Below, piece after piece: positions 44,151 to 55,907 of a DNA stretch of 64,000 nt. The notes under the pieces were generated by a model. That model was not told where the DNA came from. It saw nothing but the letters and a program-made list of their open reading frames with translations, and searched no databases. The stretch lies in the NCBI GenBank assembly GCA_958510825.1, contig OY294049.1:5270001-5334000 (forward strand), in the 5' to 3' direction. Position numbers and translations under genes: made by a program. Numbering within the stretch: position 1 is the stretch's first letter; each line of letters starts with the position of its first letter. This stretch comes from Brachypterus glaber (lineage: Eukaryota; Arthropoda; Insecta; Coleoptera; Kateretidae).

Positions 44151-45798
44151 GCGATTTGTTGCATAATGTAATACTGATTATTTATCATCAAAAGTTTTTA
44201 TTTTTCTGCGTGTACAATGAAGAAAATTGATTTGCAATTAAATATATGAATTTTCGATTTGGCTAAAACAATTTGACAAAATCATAATTTATAGAGGATG
44301 CCATTGGGAATAGACTGCCACATAAAATACAACTTGTAATCAACAATGGTATTAGTTATATTTCCAAATAATTTGTGATAGGACGTTTTTAATTGCTTCG
44401 TTTTTTAACGAAAATTGTCAAAAACGCCCTAATTTTTGGTTTCCCAGCAGTGCCAGGGATGTATCGAAGGGGAGAGGGATTTTATTCACAAGTATATAAA
44501 TAAGTAACACATTACCTCGTCAAATTCACCATTTTAAATGATCTTCTACGGAAATTTTGCAGATTTCTAACGTCACTATAAATTTCAACTAGATTATAAT
44601 TTAAATAAGTGCTTCGTTGTTATTTCCTATTATCAGTATCGGTATGAACCATATAATATTTAAATAAATATTATTGTTTATTGTTTTTCGTAGAAATAAA
44701 CAAAAATGTTAGGTTATTTTATAATATAAAAAACAGGTTAGATATGAATTCATTTCTAACCTTGGTTAAAAATGAAAAGCTTTTTTAACTTTAAAAGAAG
44801 AAAACAAAAATGATAGATTTTGCAACTTTTAATAATGCATATAAAGGACGTTTATCTGTATGCTTGGTGAATAAAATATTTTAGGTAATCTATGTTGTTA
44901 TTCTCAGATTATAAACTTAGTTGAAAAGTCTAAGTTAGAATTTTCAAGTTAGAAATAGCCACCTAATTTATATTTTTATTTATTTATTTGTATATATTTT
45001 TTATCTATATATCGGTCCCGGTACGGTTTTAAAAAAGGTTCAGTTAACTTTGGGTGATGATTCGGTTTTAAAAAATAGTACGGGCCTGATTCAGTCGTAC
45101 TTAGGTGGGATATATCATTCTCTGAACGCTTGACCTTTTGCAAATAGTAAAAAGTAAATAGTGCCGAAAGAACGCATGACAATATTTAATAAAAATTACT
45201 GGAAGGTATAAAAAAAGAAGAATTATTACCAAATATGTTTCGCGGTGAAAAAATCTTTAAGTGGCCCACAGTTACTGAAAATTAATAGTTATTTTTACAG
45301 AAAAAATCTCTGTAAATGATTTTATTATCTTTGATTTATATATGCACAAAACTATAGTTATTTTTGCAGATTTTACGTATGACTGGCTATCAAAGCGGGT
45401 AAAAAAAAATATTTTTTTACGTTCTACAAAAAACAAATGTGATTTTCAAAAACAAAAAATTATTTGTTTGCAGCATTTCATTTTAAATTTTTTATATAAA
45501 AAAAGTTCTAAACCCAAATGCATTATGCTTTGTAAAACGAAGAGAAATATTTAACACTATTCATTATGGCCTAAATCCTAAACGTTTAACGTTTCATTTT
45601 CACACACTCAGAAATGATTGTATTTATTATAATTAAAATTGAAATTACGCCATTTTGCATAATGTGTGATGATAATTTTATTTCGTCGTAATCAAACCAA
45701 AACAACAATGCCATTGCAATTAAAGTTTAATATTTTCCCAATTTACATAAACATAAACATAAACATTACACACCTGCACTGTAACTCGGTGATATACA
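44151..45798. other. 1.6 kb intergenic, no gene
   Basis: No feature supported. GTACGGTTTTAAAAAAGGTT near 45020 and TTCGGTTTTAAAAAATAGTA near 45060 form a weak direct pair. Confidence 0.45.
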
Positions 45799-45799
45799 T

Positions 45800-46500
45800 A
45801 CACTACTCCAAAAAATTAAGGGAAAAAAATTTCATTGTTTTTTGAAAAGCTGTAAAAAAATGTTGTTATCGAAATGAAAAAAAAAAGCTTCAAGTTTCTA
45901 GTTTCGAGATATTTTGGCAGAAAATTTTTGTGAGCTATGGTTTTTGAGTTTGATTTTTTTTTTAAATTGTTTTCGATTGTTTAGGAAGAATACACTTGTT
46001 CCTTTGTTTTGTAAAACTTTGATCAATCGGTCCGCAAAACTGGTTTGATGCATCAATTTGAAAATTTTCAGCGATATTGGGGGTACATTCGCCTGTAAAA
46101 CATGGCAACATTATTCTTTCCATCAACATTTGTAAAGTAGTGGTAGATAAAAAAACATAAAAAGTATTTTTTTTGTACATTTTTCAAATTAATGTTAAGG
46201 GCAAAAAAACTCTTAAAAAAACATGGATCTTGTAGGATATTTATAGAATATTTATTCAGCTTTTTAAAGCTGCCCTCAAATTTACTGTGTGGTCATTGGT
46301 TTCTGAAAAATCGATGAACAAAGATAAAATTTTCCTTTTTTATTGAAAGTCGGATGTCTCAGAGAAAAATTGACGTAGAGAGACAATAAAAAAAGTTGAA
46401 GCTGAATAAATAAGCTAACTGACTTATACATGGGTTTAATTGAAAAAAAAATTTCGAGCCCATGGAGCCTAAAACAAAAATGGTTTTTTTTGTCTGCTAC
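45800..46500. other. Possible single Tc1-like end
   Basis: TACACTACTCCAAAAAATTA AGGG (from 45798) has the form of many Tc1-like termini. No inverse partner was found downstream, so either the element is truncated or the likeness is chance. A 72-codon minus frame at 45962-46180 is unrecognised. Confidence 0.3.
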
Positions 46501-46632
46501 ATTTTAAACGGATATACGGATTGATAGTAATTAAAAATATATATGCATATGCAGATAGAACGGATTGACATATCAAACGGATAGGTTTTGTTTCAATTAG
46601 TGATTGATTTTTTATTAGAAAGTTTTTATAAA

Positions 46633-46633
<1 letters not shown>

Positions 46634-46671
<38 letters not shown>

Positions 46672-47040
46672 GCCTTTATTTCTTAAAGAAAAGTAATATA
46701 TGATTTTACTTGGAATTAAATTTAGTATTGCTTGCTTTAATTGCGCGATAATAAAACATAATATTTTTTGCTTATTTCACATTCACATTCAGATATTATG
46801 TATTGAATTCTCTAGGTAAGCAATATTAATTAATTACATATTCTGTTTGCAAGATTGCAAGAAGAAGTAAAACTTAGTGTTGCAGCTGGTAAGCTGTAAA
46901 ACACAGTTAGCAGCAGCTGGTGCAAAACAATCGTAAGCCTCGGTATAATGAAACATATCTGCCCGTCGTAGGCTAAAGGGTGTAAACTCTCTGGATAGAA
47001 CCATAAAATTGGCTAATGACCTGAACACGCTAGATCTCTT
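46634..47040 (-). mobile_element. LINE 3' end with (ATT)n tail
   Basis: Minus strand: an open frame (47028-46834, ending in LQSCKQNM then stop) runs into an A/T-rich 3' UTR, a AAGAAATAAAGGC word and (ATT)n at 46634-46671. The signal, tail type and open terminal frame suit a 5'-truncated LINE. The short peptide is not recognised, so the coding part is uncertain. The tail type is like that of the LINE at 54.7-58.8 kb. Confidence 0.45.
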
Positions 47041-47475
47041 TTCCCCCTCTCTAGGTTCGTTTAAATCTTCATTTAAATCTTGCCCTATTAATATATAATT
47101 CAGTATGTACTAATTTATTTTCTTTTTTTTTTCTTTAACTATATATCAAATTTTAACTAAATTCTAGGGCATTTGTAATATTTTAGCGTAATAAGGTTCT
47201 TAATACCTATGTATTATATTTCTTATTTTTATAGTGGGGTTTCCCGTAAATAAATAAATAAATAAATAAATGATAATGTTTTAAACAATATTTTTTCTGC
47301 CAACAGCTAATTGTAAAAGTAAAACACTACCAACATACATATTTTAACTATTTCCCCTCCAGACTATTTTTGTTCAAAAATTAATCTGAGAAAAATACAC
47401 TATAGAGAAAAAGTAATATTTATATATTTACCCCAAAAATATAAATTAATAATTTTAATTTGTTTAACAATTTAG
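47041..47475. other. Intergenic with (AAAT)n
   Basis: An AAATAAATAAAT run lies at 47249-47271. No gene. Confidence 0.5.
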
Positions 47476-47477
47476 AA

Positions 47478-48869
47478 TATTTACTAGAATATCCACCCTT
47501 GGATATATCGCACCCTTGCTTCAAAAGTGATACAACTTGAAAAACTTACATTTTCAAAAATCGCAAAAAAAATAGTTCGTGTATGTCTACAGATTTTTAA
47601 ATCGATTCAACATATAGAACAGCTACAAAACAGTGCGGAGGTCACAAAACTACTTGAATTTTTGGTTTAATCCACTTAACATCCCTTAAAAACACCCCTT
47701 TTGATTTTTATTCGTATATATAACTGAATTATTTTGAGTTGCGTCATTTTTATTTGTATAAATAACTAAATTATTTTGAGTTGTGTCATTTTTAACGTCT
47801 TTTTAAAGACGTCTTATTATTACATCGGCACTTAGTACTACTAAGAGTGCCATGTATTGAAAACTTCGCCGAAAAATCAAAATCTTTGACCATGTTTTTT
47901 TTTTACTTTTCTAGACATTTTAGACACTCCTCAGTCCAAATCAATAAAAAAAAATCCGTCTGTCTGTCTGTCTGTATGCTTATCTGACTATAAACTCGCT
48001 AACTCTATTAACTCCATTTATAAAAAAGATATCGACGAGCGGTTTTTTGAATATTGTTTCTTATCATATTTCGAAGAGCTCATTAGATTTTAGGGGTAAA
48101 CGATTGGGGTAAGGGGGTAAGAATGGGGTAAAACGCCTATTTTTAGGGTTTATTGGTTATAATTAAGTTAATTATTATTATATTTTATTAATTAAGTACT
48201 TATATGAAAGATTTTTTTAAATTGCTTAAAAAATGTTATAAACTATTTTTTCCTAAAATACATTGTTTTCGCGATATTAGCGTTTAACGCAGTAAAATGT
48301 TTTTTTTTTGGCATAACTCACTAATTTATTAACCGATTTCAAAGAAATTATTTCAAATGAAAGCTCTTTTTAAGCCCAACAAAAAATGTTATATACAGTT
48401 TTTGCTAAAATATAACGTTTTGGAGATACAGACTTTCAAACTTTAATAAATTATACAACACGCACGTTTAATAATGGTTTGGACTTTTTCCTATTCACAC
48501 AACTTACTATTTCATAACGTTTCAAATTATTTCCTAGTGCTGATGTTTTGACAAAGTGCTTGCAACTGTTCAGATGGTTTTAATCTGCAAACACGGCACA
48601 ACTTCAAATAATGCGTTTTTGAAGTCTCTCCTAAGTGAACACAATTTTGATGATTTATGTAGCGTTGGTTACTAATCACATTCATGGTATTAACTCAAAA
48701 AATGAGAATTTTGAGTTGTGTCACTTTTGAAGCAAGGTTGCGATATTTGTCTATACCAAAATATCCATACCTGGATATTATTATTAGAACATTTACCAGA
48801 ATATCCACCCTTGGATATAATATATACACATATTATGTGTTTGTACCAAAATATCCATACCTGGATATA
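47478..48869. mobile_element. Inverted-repeat element with repeated AATATCCA-N4-TGGATAT motif
   Basis: GAATATCCACCCTTGGATAT then CCCTTGCTTCAAAAGTGATA (47487-47545) is inverse to ACTTTTGAAGCAAGG and the later CCATACCTGGATATT. The TGGATAT dyad occurs four times (47490, 48768, 48808, 48855), and TTTTGAGTTGTGTCA three times (47733, 47775, 48711). A GTCTGTCTGTCTG core with the GGGGTAAGGGGGTAAGAATG block (47930-48150) lies inside. No transposase frame. Confidence 0.65.
47930..48150 (+). repeat. Dispersed GTCTGTCCG-type repeat copy
   Basis: CCGTCTGTCTGTCTGTCTGT, later CTCGCTAACTC, and GATTGGGGTAAGGGGGTAAG follow the word order of 18640-18960. Confidence 0.65.
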
Positions 48870-48932
48870 AATAATAAAAAGTAAAATAAATAACAATAAA
48901 TAAATAATATAATAGAATAATCGCGTTATTAA

Positions 48933-49122
48933 TACAACATATTGTTATATATGCGCCAACCACAAATTGTATTATAGTATAGTACTAACTAGGATAACAT
49001 TTGTTGTTGTATGTATAACAATTGTTGTTTACCTCTTGATTCTACAACTGGTTGTTATATCGTATAACATATTTATTCTATGACATATTACAAAATATGG
49101 TTGGCGTCTATATTACAACAAC
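48933..49122. mobile_element. Foldback (about 190 bp)
   Basis: TATATGCGCCAACCACAAAT pairs with ATATGGTTGGCGTCTATA. ACAACATATTG and CAACAACAT extend the outer arms. The interior is rich in ACAAC/GTTGT words. Confidence 0.65.
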
Positions 49123-49290
49123 ATTTCTATCAGTTTAAACATTATAGCCGCGTAGGGTTATTTGGGCTCCTACAAAGCCCAAAATGAAATTACCTGCCAT
49201 GTTTAATACCATTGAAACCCAATGCGCCCCTATCCCGTATACCAATATCCAACTGTGGATATAATGGAGCGGAAGGAGTTAAGCATTATT

Positions 49291-49440
49291 GGGGAACTAG
49301 CCGAGAGGGTTATGGAGCCTGATTCATTATTAGACATTTACTTAGTACGTCGCGACGCGTCGGCTTGCGTAAGTTCGATTCTCACCCGCGCTAATAGTTT
49401 TTTTCAGTTAATTAATAATTAAAATTTGGCGAAGGCGATG
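49291..49440 (+). mobile_element. SINE, 3'-truncated, third head type
   Basis: A-box-like TAGCCGAGAGGG (49298-49309) and B-box-like AGTTCGATTCT (49372-49382) with a long variable region between, then TTTTTTCAGTTAATTAATAA and GGCGAAGGCGATG, where the shared body stops. The tail half is missing. The head resembles a class II tRNA and differs from those at 5.9 and 38.6 kb. Confidence 0.75.
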
Positions 49441-50270
49441 TAAAATAAGTTTTTGAATGAAGAATAACATGCCTGATAAACAATATTGGTGGTTTTGTTT
49501 TTTGTTTGGAAGTTTTCTTTGGTCATTCTTTGAAACTTAAACTGACCTCAGGACTAGCTTGTATTTAGACCTTGACTATCTTATTATTATTATTTGTATA
49601 TTGATATTAATAAAACTGAAATAAAGTTGTTTATTATTTCAAAATGACAGCATGCCTAATCTTATATTTTAAAAATGACAAATAACTCATTTGACACGAT
49701 CTAAACAACATTAATTTTAAATATTGGGTATTCCGCAAGGATCTTTGCTGTAGCTGGATTTAATGGCCGTGATGGTACGCTTCCAGAAAAAAGTTGAGTT
49801 TATAAAAAAATAGCTTTTTTATGTTTCCCGCCATATTATATGTAAATTTAAAAAAAAAACTTAAGACGTTTCAAGCTAAAGACAAATTTGTAAAATAGGT
49901 TCCTTATTTAAGTTTCACAGAAGGGAAGAGAACTATAGTGAAAAATATTCTTTCATGGGCAGCATTATTTTTACTTACGGCCTTTGTATTACGTCAGGCA
50001 AATCTGTCAACCGTGAAAGCAGTTTAGTTATGCTGATTAACTTGATAAGTGCACAACCCCAAATCAATAATTCAGTAAATGTTACTAAACAGTATCACTT
50101 GTAACTTCGTATACTAATCACCACAATTCTACTCGAATTTCGATACCTATTATAGTTCTGGTCACAATTAATTAAATAATTTGGACGATATACAGGATGT
50201 CATGGGAATGCGAATTTTAATATAACCTAAAAAAGCCATTTCTGCCTCACTGACGCATATTTGAACACAT
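49441..50270. other. Intergenic, no gene
   Basis: Nothing recognised. Confidence 0.45.
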
Positions 50271-50272
50271 TA

Positions 50273-51245
50273 CACAGGCCAACAATTTTGTTTTTGTGAG
50301 TCTTGGATTCCAATATGATATTCCTATGTATTTTTTCCCGCTGAATCTGAATCCGCAACCCGTTTAACCCCTACACGTCAGAATTTTGATATAACCTCAA
50401 AAAACACCCGAAAAACCACTGAAACCTCTAAAATCATCTATGCCATACCACTGTCACCACCCTGTCCCCAAATTGCTAATTTTATAACATCAGAACCCCA
50501 TAATCCCCTAACCTCATAATAGCCGCATAACCTCAAAATCCCGTAACCTCATTAAGTAGAAAAATCTAGTTTGGGAAAACAGAACAAATCTTTCAGCTTT
50601 TTTGTGAAACATAGTCATAGGTAAGTAACTCTATAACCCCAAAATCCCCTAACACCATAATCTCAAAATCCCTTCACTTCCCAACCCCATATACTATATC
50701 CCCTTAATCCCGTTATCCTATTCTGTGGAGAAGTCCGGTTAAAAAAATAATAAAATAGACCTTGATTCATGACTTCACTCACAAAGCTCTTATGATTTCG
50801 AGAACAGGACTTCTTAACAGAATAGGATGAGGGTTAAGAGGTTATAATATATGGGTTTACGATGTGAAGGGGTTAGTAGGTGTAATAGGATTTTAGGGTT
50901 ATACAGTTATAACTATGTTCTACAAGAAAATTTCACGTAATTGTTCTGTTTTCCCGAACCAGATTTTTCTACTTAATGAGGTTACGCGGTTTTGAGGTTA
51001 TGGAATAATGATATTTCGAGGTTGGGGGATTATGGGGTTAGGAAATTACGAATTTGGAGGAAAGGGGTGAAAGTGGTATGGAGTAGATGATTTTAGCGGT
51101 TTCAGTAGTTTTTCGAGTGTTTCTTGAGGTTATGTCAAAATCTTGACCTGTAAGGGTTAAACAGGTTACGGATTTGGTTTCAGCGGGAAAAAATACATAG
51201 GAATATCATATTGGAATCCAATTTTTTTTGTGGGTCTGTGTTATT
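50273..51245. mobile_element. Long palindrome (about 970 bp), foldback type
   Basis: Two arms of about 450 bases with a 67-base loop (50739-50805). Matching inner and outer blocks include TTGGATTCCAATATGATATT (50304) against AATATCATATTGGAATCCAA (51202), TCATTAAGTAGAAAAATCT (50551) against AGATTTTTCTACTTAATGA (50961) and TCCATACCACTTTCACCC-type blocks. Arms are roughly 80% alike by eye. Each arm is built of drifting words such as CCTCATAA, CCCCTAACC and CATAACCTCAAAATCCC. No open frame or transposase. Confidence 0.88.
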
Positions 51246-52650
51246 TTCGTCATTTCGCTTTCCGTTATAGGTATATTTAAGAAAGTAAAAACATATTTAA
51301 AATGAGTAAAACACATTTGTTAGCTGGTATTAAACTAAAAGTAACCTAAAGTATTTTATGAAAAATATATTAATGAAAATTAGTCATAACTCACACTTGG
51401 CCTGAGCACATTTTAAGTTAGGTGCGCATGTCATCGCTCAATATCACTGAATATCCTCAGAATAGAGTTCACATCATTAAACTATTAACAGTAAAATTAA
51501 AAAGTATGTACCTAAGTCAAAAGTTGTTGGTAAAAATTATTTGCTGATATAATACTTATTTTTATAAATGGAGACACAAAAGTAATGTGTATAATAACAA
51601 GTTGCAGCTACAGACTAAACTAAACTCTAATGAAGTTTGGATTTTCACAAATATTCAACTAAGAAAGAATGTTATTTTAAATATTGTAAACTTTATTAAA
51701 TAAATTTGATTTGAATAATAAAGCATTGTATTAATGTTATTTAAAAAAAGTAGTTGTAATTTCGGATTTATTATTATGTGACCCCTTTTAAACTCCTTTT
51801 AAACGAACTGGATTTTTGTACTATTACGTAACTTGAACTATAGTTAATAGCTATTAAGTGTGTATACTACCGGTAGTGGTATATCATAATTAATTCTTGT
51901 GTTATTAAGAGTTGAAAAACTGAAATCCAGCTTAAATTTTCCCAAAATGATCCAAAAGAAAATTTCTATTTACCCCGTTTTGACACATGGCCCACTTTAT
52001 TTTTGCATCTACTTTGTAGAGTAGCTAATGGCTAATATAATTCTACTTTAAAAGGAATCATCATGAAATTTTTCTTTGTTAAAAACAGGTCCTTAAAAGC
52101 ATTACAGCCTTTTAAGTTTTCTGGCACACCTAATATAAAAGTTTCGTATTTTATGGCTTAGACTATAATACATTTTTTACTTTACTCAAATATAGATTTC
52201 TATTGTATAAAACAAGCATAAAAGAATAAAATATAAAGAAACGTGAAATGAAAAATGTAGGAATCAAAATTACCTACATCGGCTTAAAGGAAAAAATATA
52301 GAAGGGAATGTTTTTTTACGAATAAATCCGTCTAGAGGCTTAAGTTAGGCAATCTATAAGCAAATTATGGTTTGTTAATAATCAGACAAGCATAAACTTC
52401 AATTTCTTCTATATTAGGATCAGATTGGCATTTTCATTTATTAGCATTCTTTTGTAAATCAACAAAATTGAAAAAGTTTTACTTATAAAAAAAATCAAAC
52501 GCGAAATGTAGATTTTGTAGACCTACGATATACGAAAGTGATTTAACTTATTAAGTTTAATTAAAAGCAAGTTAAAATGATTTTCCTTTGAAACTTTGTA
52601 CTGTAATTAAATATAATTTTAATGTTACTCGGGCTTTTTTTAAAAGCGAA
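51246..52650. other. 1.4 kb intergenic, no gene
   Basis: No feature supported. Confidence 0.5.
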
Positions 52651-52654
52651 TAAA

Positions 52655-53578
52655 TAGAAGAAAATAACAACTTTTTCAATTAATTAAAATACAGTGCGTG
52701 CATTAAGTCTGGAATCACCCGATTAACTTTTTAGTTACAAGAAAAATACAAAAATCCTCAGACAGGTCGAATTATATTTTTAATTCTGCAAATTTTGGTC
52801 TAAAAAAAGTTATCAAAATTGGCACCCCCTTGCACTCTCACCCCCCAATTTTTTTTTCAAATAGCAACCTACCCCTTGTGATACATCATTGGAAAGTTAA
52901 TTTAATAAGCTTTCCAACAGTGTATGATAAAGCCTAATTTGTTAAAGGGTCTATGAAAAAACGCATGTTTTATTTAAACATTGTTTGTGTGAAATATTAC
53001 GCATAATATGGTAATTGTTGCCCTATTTCCTACTTGGCACCTTCCTGAGAATCTAAATAAGGTTGTTTTAAACTTATTGTAATATTTTATACCCTGTTGA
53101 AAAATGCATTTTTTTTTCTTTTTATTGACCAATTTTATGTTTACTATTTAATCGATTTTAATCCCGTGTTTTTACTGTCCACTGTCAAAGAGCTGAAGGA
53201 CATCAATTTGAACATTTATAGTGAACTAAAGTTATACTTTACATGTCTTTATAATAAACTAAATTGTGCATTTTATCATTAGCCCTTTACCAAATTAGGC
53301 TTTATTATACACCGTTGGAAAGCTTATTAAATTACCTTTCCAATGAAGTGTCACAATAGGTAGGTTGCTATTTGAAAAAAAAAGTTGGGGGGTGAGGGTG
53401 CAAGAGGGTGCAAATTTTAATAACTTTTATTACACCATAATTTGAAAAATTAAAAATAAAAATCGACCTATCCGAGGGTTTTTGTGTTTTACTTGTAACT
53501 AAAAAGTTAATCGGGTGATTCCAGACTTAATGCACGCACTGTAGAAGAAAATAACAACTTTTTCAATTAATTAAAATA
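52655..53578 (+). repeat. 37-bp direct repeats flanking an insertion
   Basis: TAGAAGAAAATAACAACTTT and the following 17 bases (52655-52691) recur without a mismatch at 53542-53578, exactly at the two edges of the foldback element. Both begin and end in TA. Confidence 0.95.
52692..53541. mobile_element. Tc1/mariner-like foldback element (850 bp)
   Basis: Ends CAGTGCGTGCATTAAGTCTG and its exact inverse, continuing through GAATCACCCGATTAACTTTT TAGTTACAAG for a perfect outer stretch of about 50 bases. Inner arms also pair (GATACATCATTGGAAAG against CTTTCCAATGAAGTGTCAC). The start aligns with the 41031-41546 element (CA.TG.C..CATTAA.T....A.ACC). TA sits at both edges. No transposase frame. The 37-bp flanking duplication is unusual for this group. 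Confidence 0.85.
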
Positions 53579-53649
53579 TATTCATAAAATACAGTAAACA
53601 GCTTTTCCAGTTTTTAATGGATTTTTCAAAAATGGGAAAGCTTTCTTAC

Positions 53650-53895
53650 TGTTAAGTGTATTTGTATACGTTTACCAGAACATTTCTGCGCATTCGTATG
53701 TATTATTAAACCCTTCTGCGAATAAATATGTTCCCCAAATAATTCTGCGCATAACATATTTGTATATGTTTGCCAGAACACTTTTTAGCATTCGTATGTA
53801 TTATTAAATAGTTCTGCGCATAAATATGTTCTACCAAACCCTACTGCGCATCGGTATATTTATATATATTTGCCAAAACACTTTTACGCATTGGA
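53650..53895 (+). repeat. About 99-bp tandem repeat, 2.5 copies
   Basis: TTTACCAGAACA (53671), TTTGCCAGAACA (53769) and TTTGCCAAAACA (53869) are 98 and 100 bases apart. TTCTGCGCAT words recur within each unit. Confidence 0.85.
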
Positions 53896-54115
53896 ATTTT
53901 TTATTATCAGATTCAGTTAACTTAGAAACCCCTACACACCAATTTTCACTAAAATATTGTAAACATTTAAAAATAATCACCCTATAAACAAATTTTGACG
54001 AAAATATTAAAATTATTTAAAAATATTTACCCCCTTACCCCCGCGGGTGAAGGTAGAAATTTTTTATTAGCAGATTCAATTTCAGCAACCTTAAAAACCC
54101 CTATATAGCATAGCA
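53896..54115 (-). repeat. About 93-bp repeat family, inverse copy
   Basis: ATTATCAGATTCAGTTAACT, AGAAACCCCTACACACC, TTACCCCCGCGGGTGAAGG, AGCAGATTCAATTTCAGCAA and AAAACCCCTATATAGC parallel the reverse strand of 11290-11580. Confidence 0.75.
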
Positions 54116-54744
54116 TTTTTTTATGTAACTTTCTCTTCTTTTATTAGCTTTAGCTACCGTCAATCATTGTCATAGTCAAAAAATATACAATATGTTATAT
54201 GTTAAAAGGTACGAGTGTTTAACCAATGATGTAGCTTAAAAATCGCGGGAATTTTAAACTTCTATCTTGCATAATTGGACGGACTATAAATTAAGAATAA
54301 TGCCATTCTAAAGTAGTCGTAGAAAAAGAATATTCTTAAGGAATTTAGTGTTGAATGGTCTTAAGAAAAATAAAAAGCGCCTTTTTGTTTTGAATATAAT
54401 AAATTAATATCTATAGTTTCAACTTAAAATAATATATTTTCCTTGGACAAAAAAATATTAAAAAAAAATTCTTAAGAATATTTATTTATTAAATCAATCC
54501 TACTAAGCTATTAGTAATAAAGTTGCTTTAAGATAAACTGTATCTATAAAAGAACTAATATAAATTTGTGTATTGAAAATAATGTTTTCGTTTAAAAAAT
54601 TGGCTTTAAACGAAACAGTATTTTTAAGAAAATCAATAAATTTATTTGAAGAATATTGTTTTTTTTTGCACTTTATAGATAATATATCTACCGGATTTCC
54701 TGCATAATAACCATAAAATTAAATTTTACAGGTTTGATTATTTA
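54116..54744. other. Intergenic upstream of LINE
   Basis: AT-rich, nothing recognised. Confidence 0.45.
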
Positions 54745-55066
54745 CGGGTACGGCAACGGTGTATGTACTATGTGCATTTAAGTGCAATTATTTTCTAAAA
54801 TTACCTGTATTTACTACCTAAAAAAAAACTTTTATACTGTGTTTACACCTGTTTGTGACAATAGTGGACACTCTTACGTAGTTAGTTTAGCGACGGTACG
54901 TGTATTTACAAACATTGTTTTGATTTTTTGTGCCGGTATCGATAAGATAACCGCGGTCCGCTTCGAATTTTATAAAGCGCTGTTGCCGATCTTCTTTTTT
55001 TTTCTCTCTGATTGGGAATTACAACCGGTTTGTTCTCATTAAACCTATGACCTTCCTGGTCTCATA

Positions 55067-55907
55067 ATGCATAAAAATATTGTAGTTAACGAGTTACTTT
55101 GCTTCGTTCAACAAAAGTATAATACCCTGGAAGAAGCCTCATTGCTGCTGCTTTGTGATAATAGCTTTAGTGACAAGGATATTGACGATTCGTGCGAAGT
55201 GCTAAGCAAGTACATAACTACAGCAACCCTGCTTAAATGAAAGGGAGAAGGCCGAAAAAGACGTGTCCTACAAGACATTTTAAAGGTTTTCAGAGAAACT
55301 GATCCCGATATCGTCTAAACTTAAAGAAGATAAAGACCAGTCTAACATTGTGCTCACTGAAGATATTAATTCTCTTAGATCAGAGTTCAATTCCTTTAAA
55401 GCTAAAAGCCTCCAGTCTCCAACTACATTTTCAAAAGGCAATCTGGGACTGCCTCCACTTTTGAGTTCGACTTCTTCAACGCCAGAACTTACTTCTGTTG
55501 CTGCTGCTACTGACTCTAAACCGAAGTCTCAACCTCGTAACTCACCACGGAACAGTCTTCGCTCCAGAAGACCAAATCCACCACCGTCAATTCACATCAA
55601 CGGTAGCAAATCTCCCTTAGATACCTCGCCATAAGAAGCTGCCGAAAAATTCACATATATCTTCATATCTCGCCTTAAATCCAGCACCTCTGCGCAACAA
55701 GTTCGACTTCATCTCTCTAATCTGGGTATTTCTGATTGTATTTTATTTCCAATAAACTCTAGGACAGGCGAATTTATATCATATAAAATAGGATTACCAT
55801 ATTCCAAGGTTGACACTGCCACAAACCAATCGGTCTGGCCGCCTGGTGTTATCGCCAAAGTGTGGGAAATTCGTAACTCTGCCAGTGCAAACCAAGATGA
55901 CAAGTAA
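55067..55907 (+). pseudogene. LINE ORF1, interrupted
   Basis: Reading from the ATG at 55067 gives a segment beginning MHKNIVVNELLCFVQQKYNT and the word FSDKDIDDSCEVLSKY, then a TGA at 55238. Coding resumes in another frame (LTEDINSLRSEF near 55350, Ser/Pro/Arg-rich linker), meets a TAA at 55632, then continues with FTYIFISRLKSSTSAQQVRL, a YKIGLPYSK word and WPPGVIAKVWEIR to TAA at 55905. ORF1 proteins of this kind bind RNA and accompany it in the particle; the tail pattern (F.SRL...YK.G.P...WP.G) is common in jockey/CR1-group ORF1. Two stops and at least one frameshift disable it, and the conserved middle section seems shortened. Confidence 0.7.

Noticed and set aside
43583..44435. Complete TA-flanked element
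   Set aside because: Only a 7-base inverse was found for the right end; kept as a left-end candidate only.
45800..46500. Complete Tc1-like element
   Set aside because: No inverse right end could be found.
49291..49385. tRNA gene on the plus strand
   Set aside because: Same reason: it runs into the SINE body, and the acceptor stem does not close.
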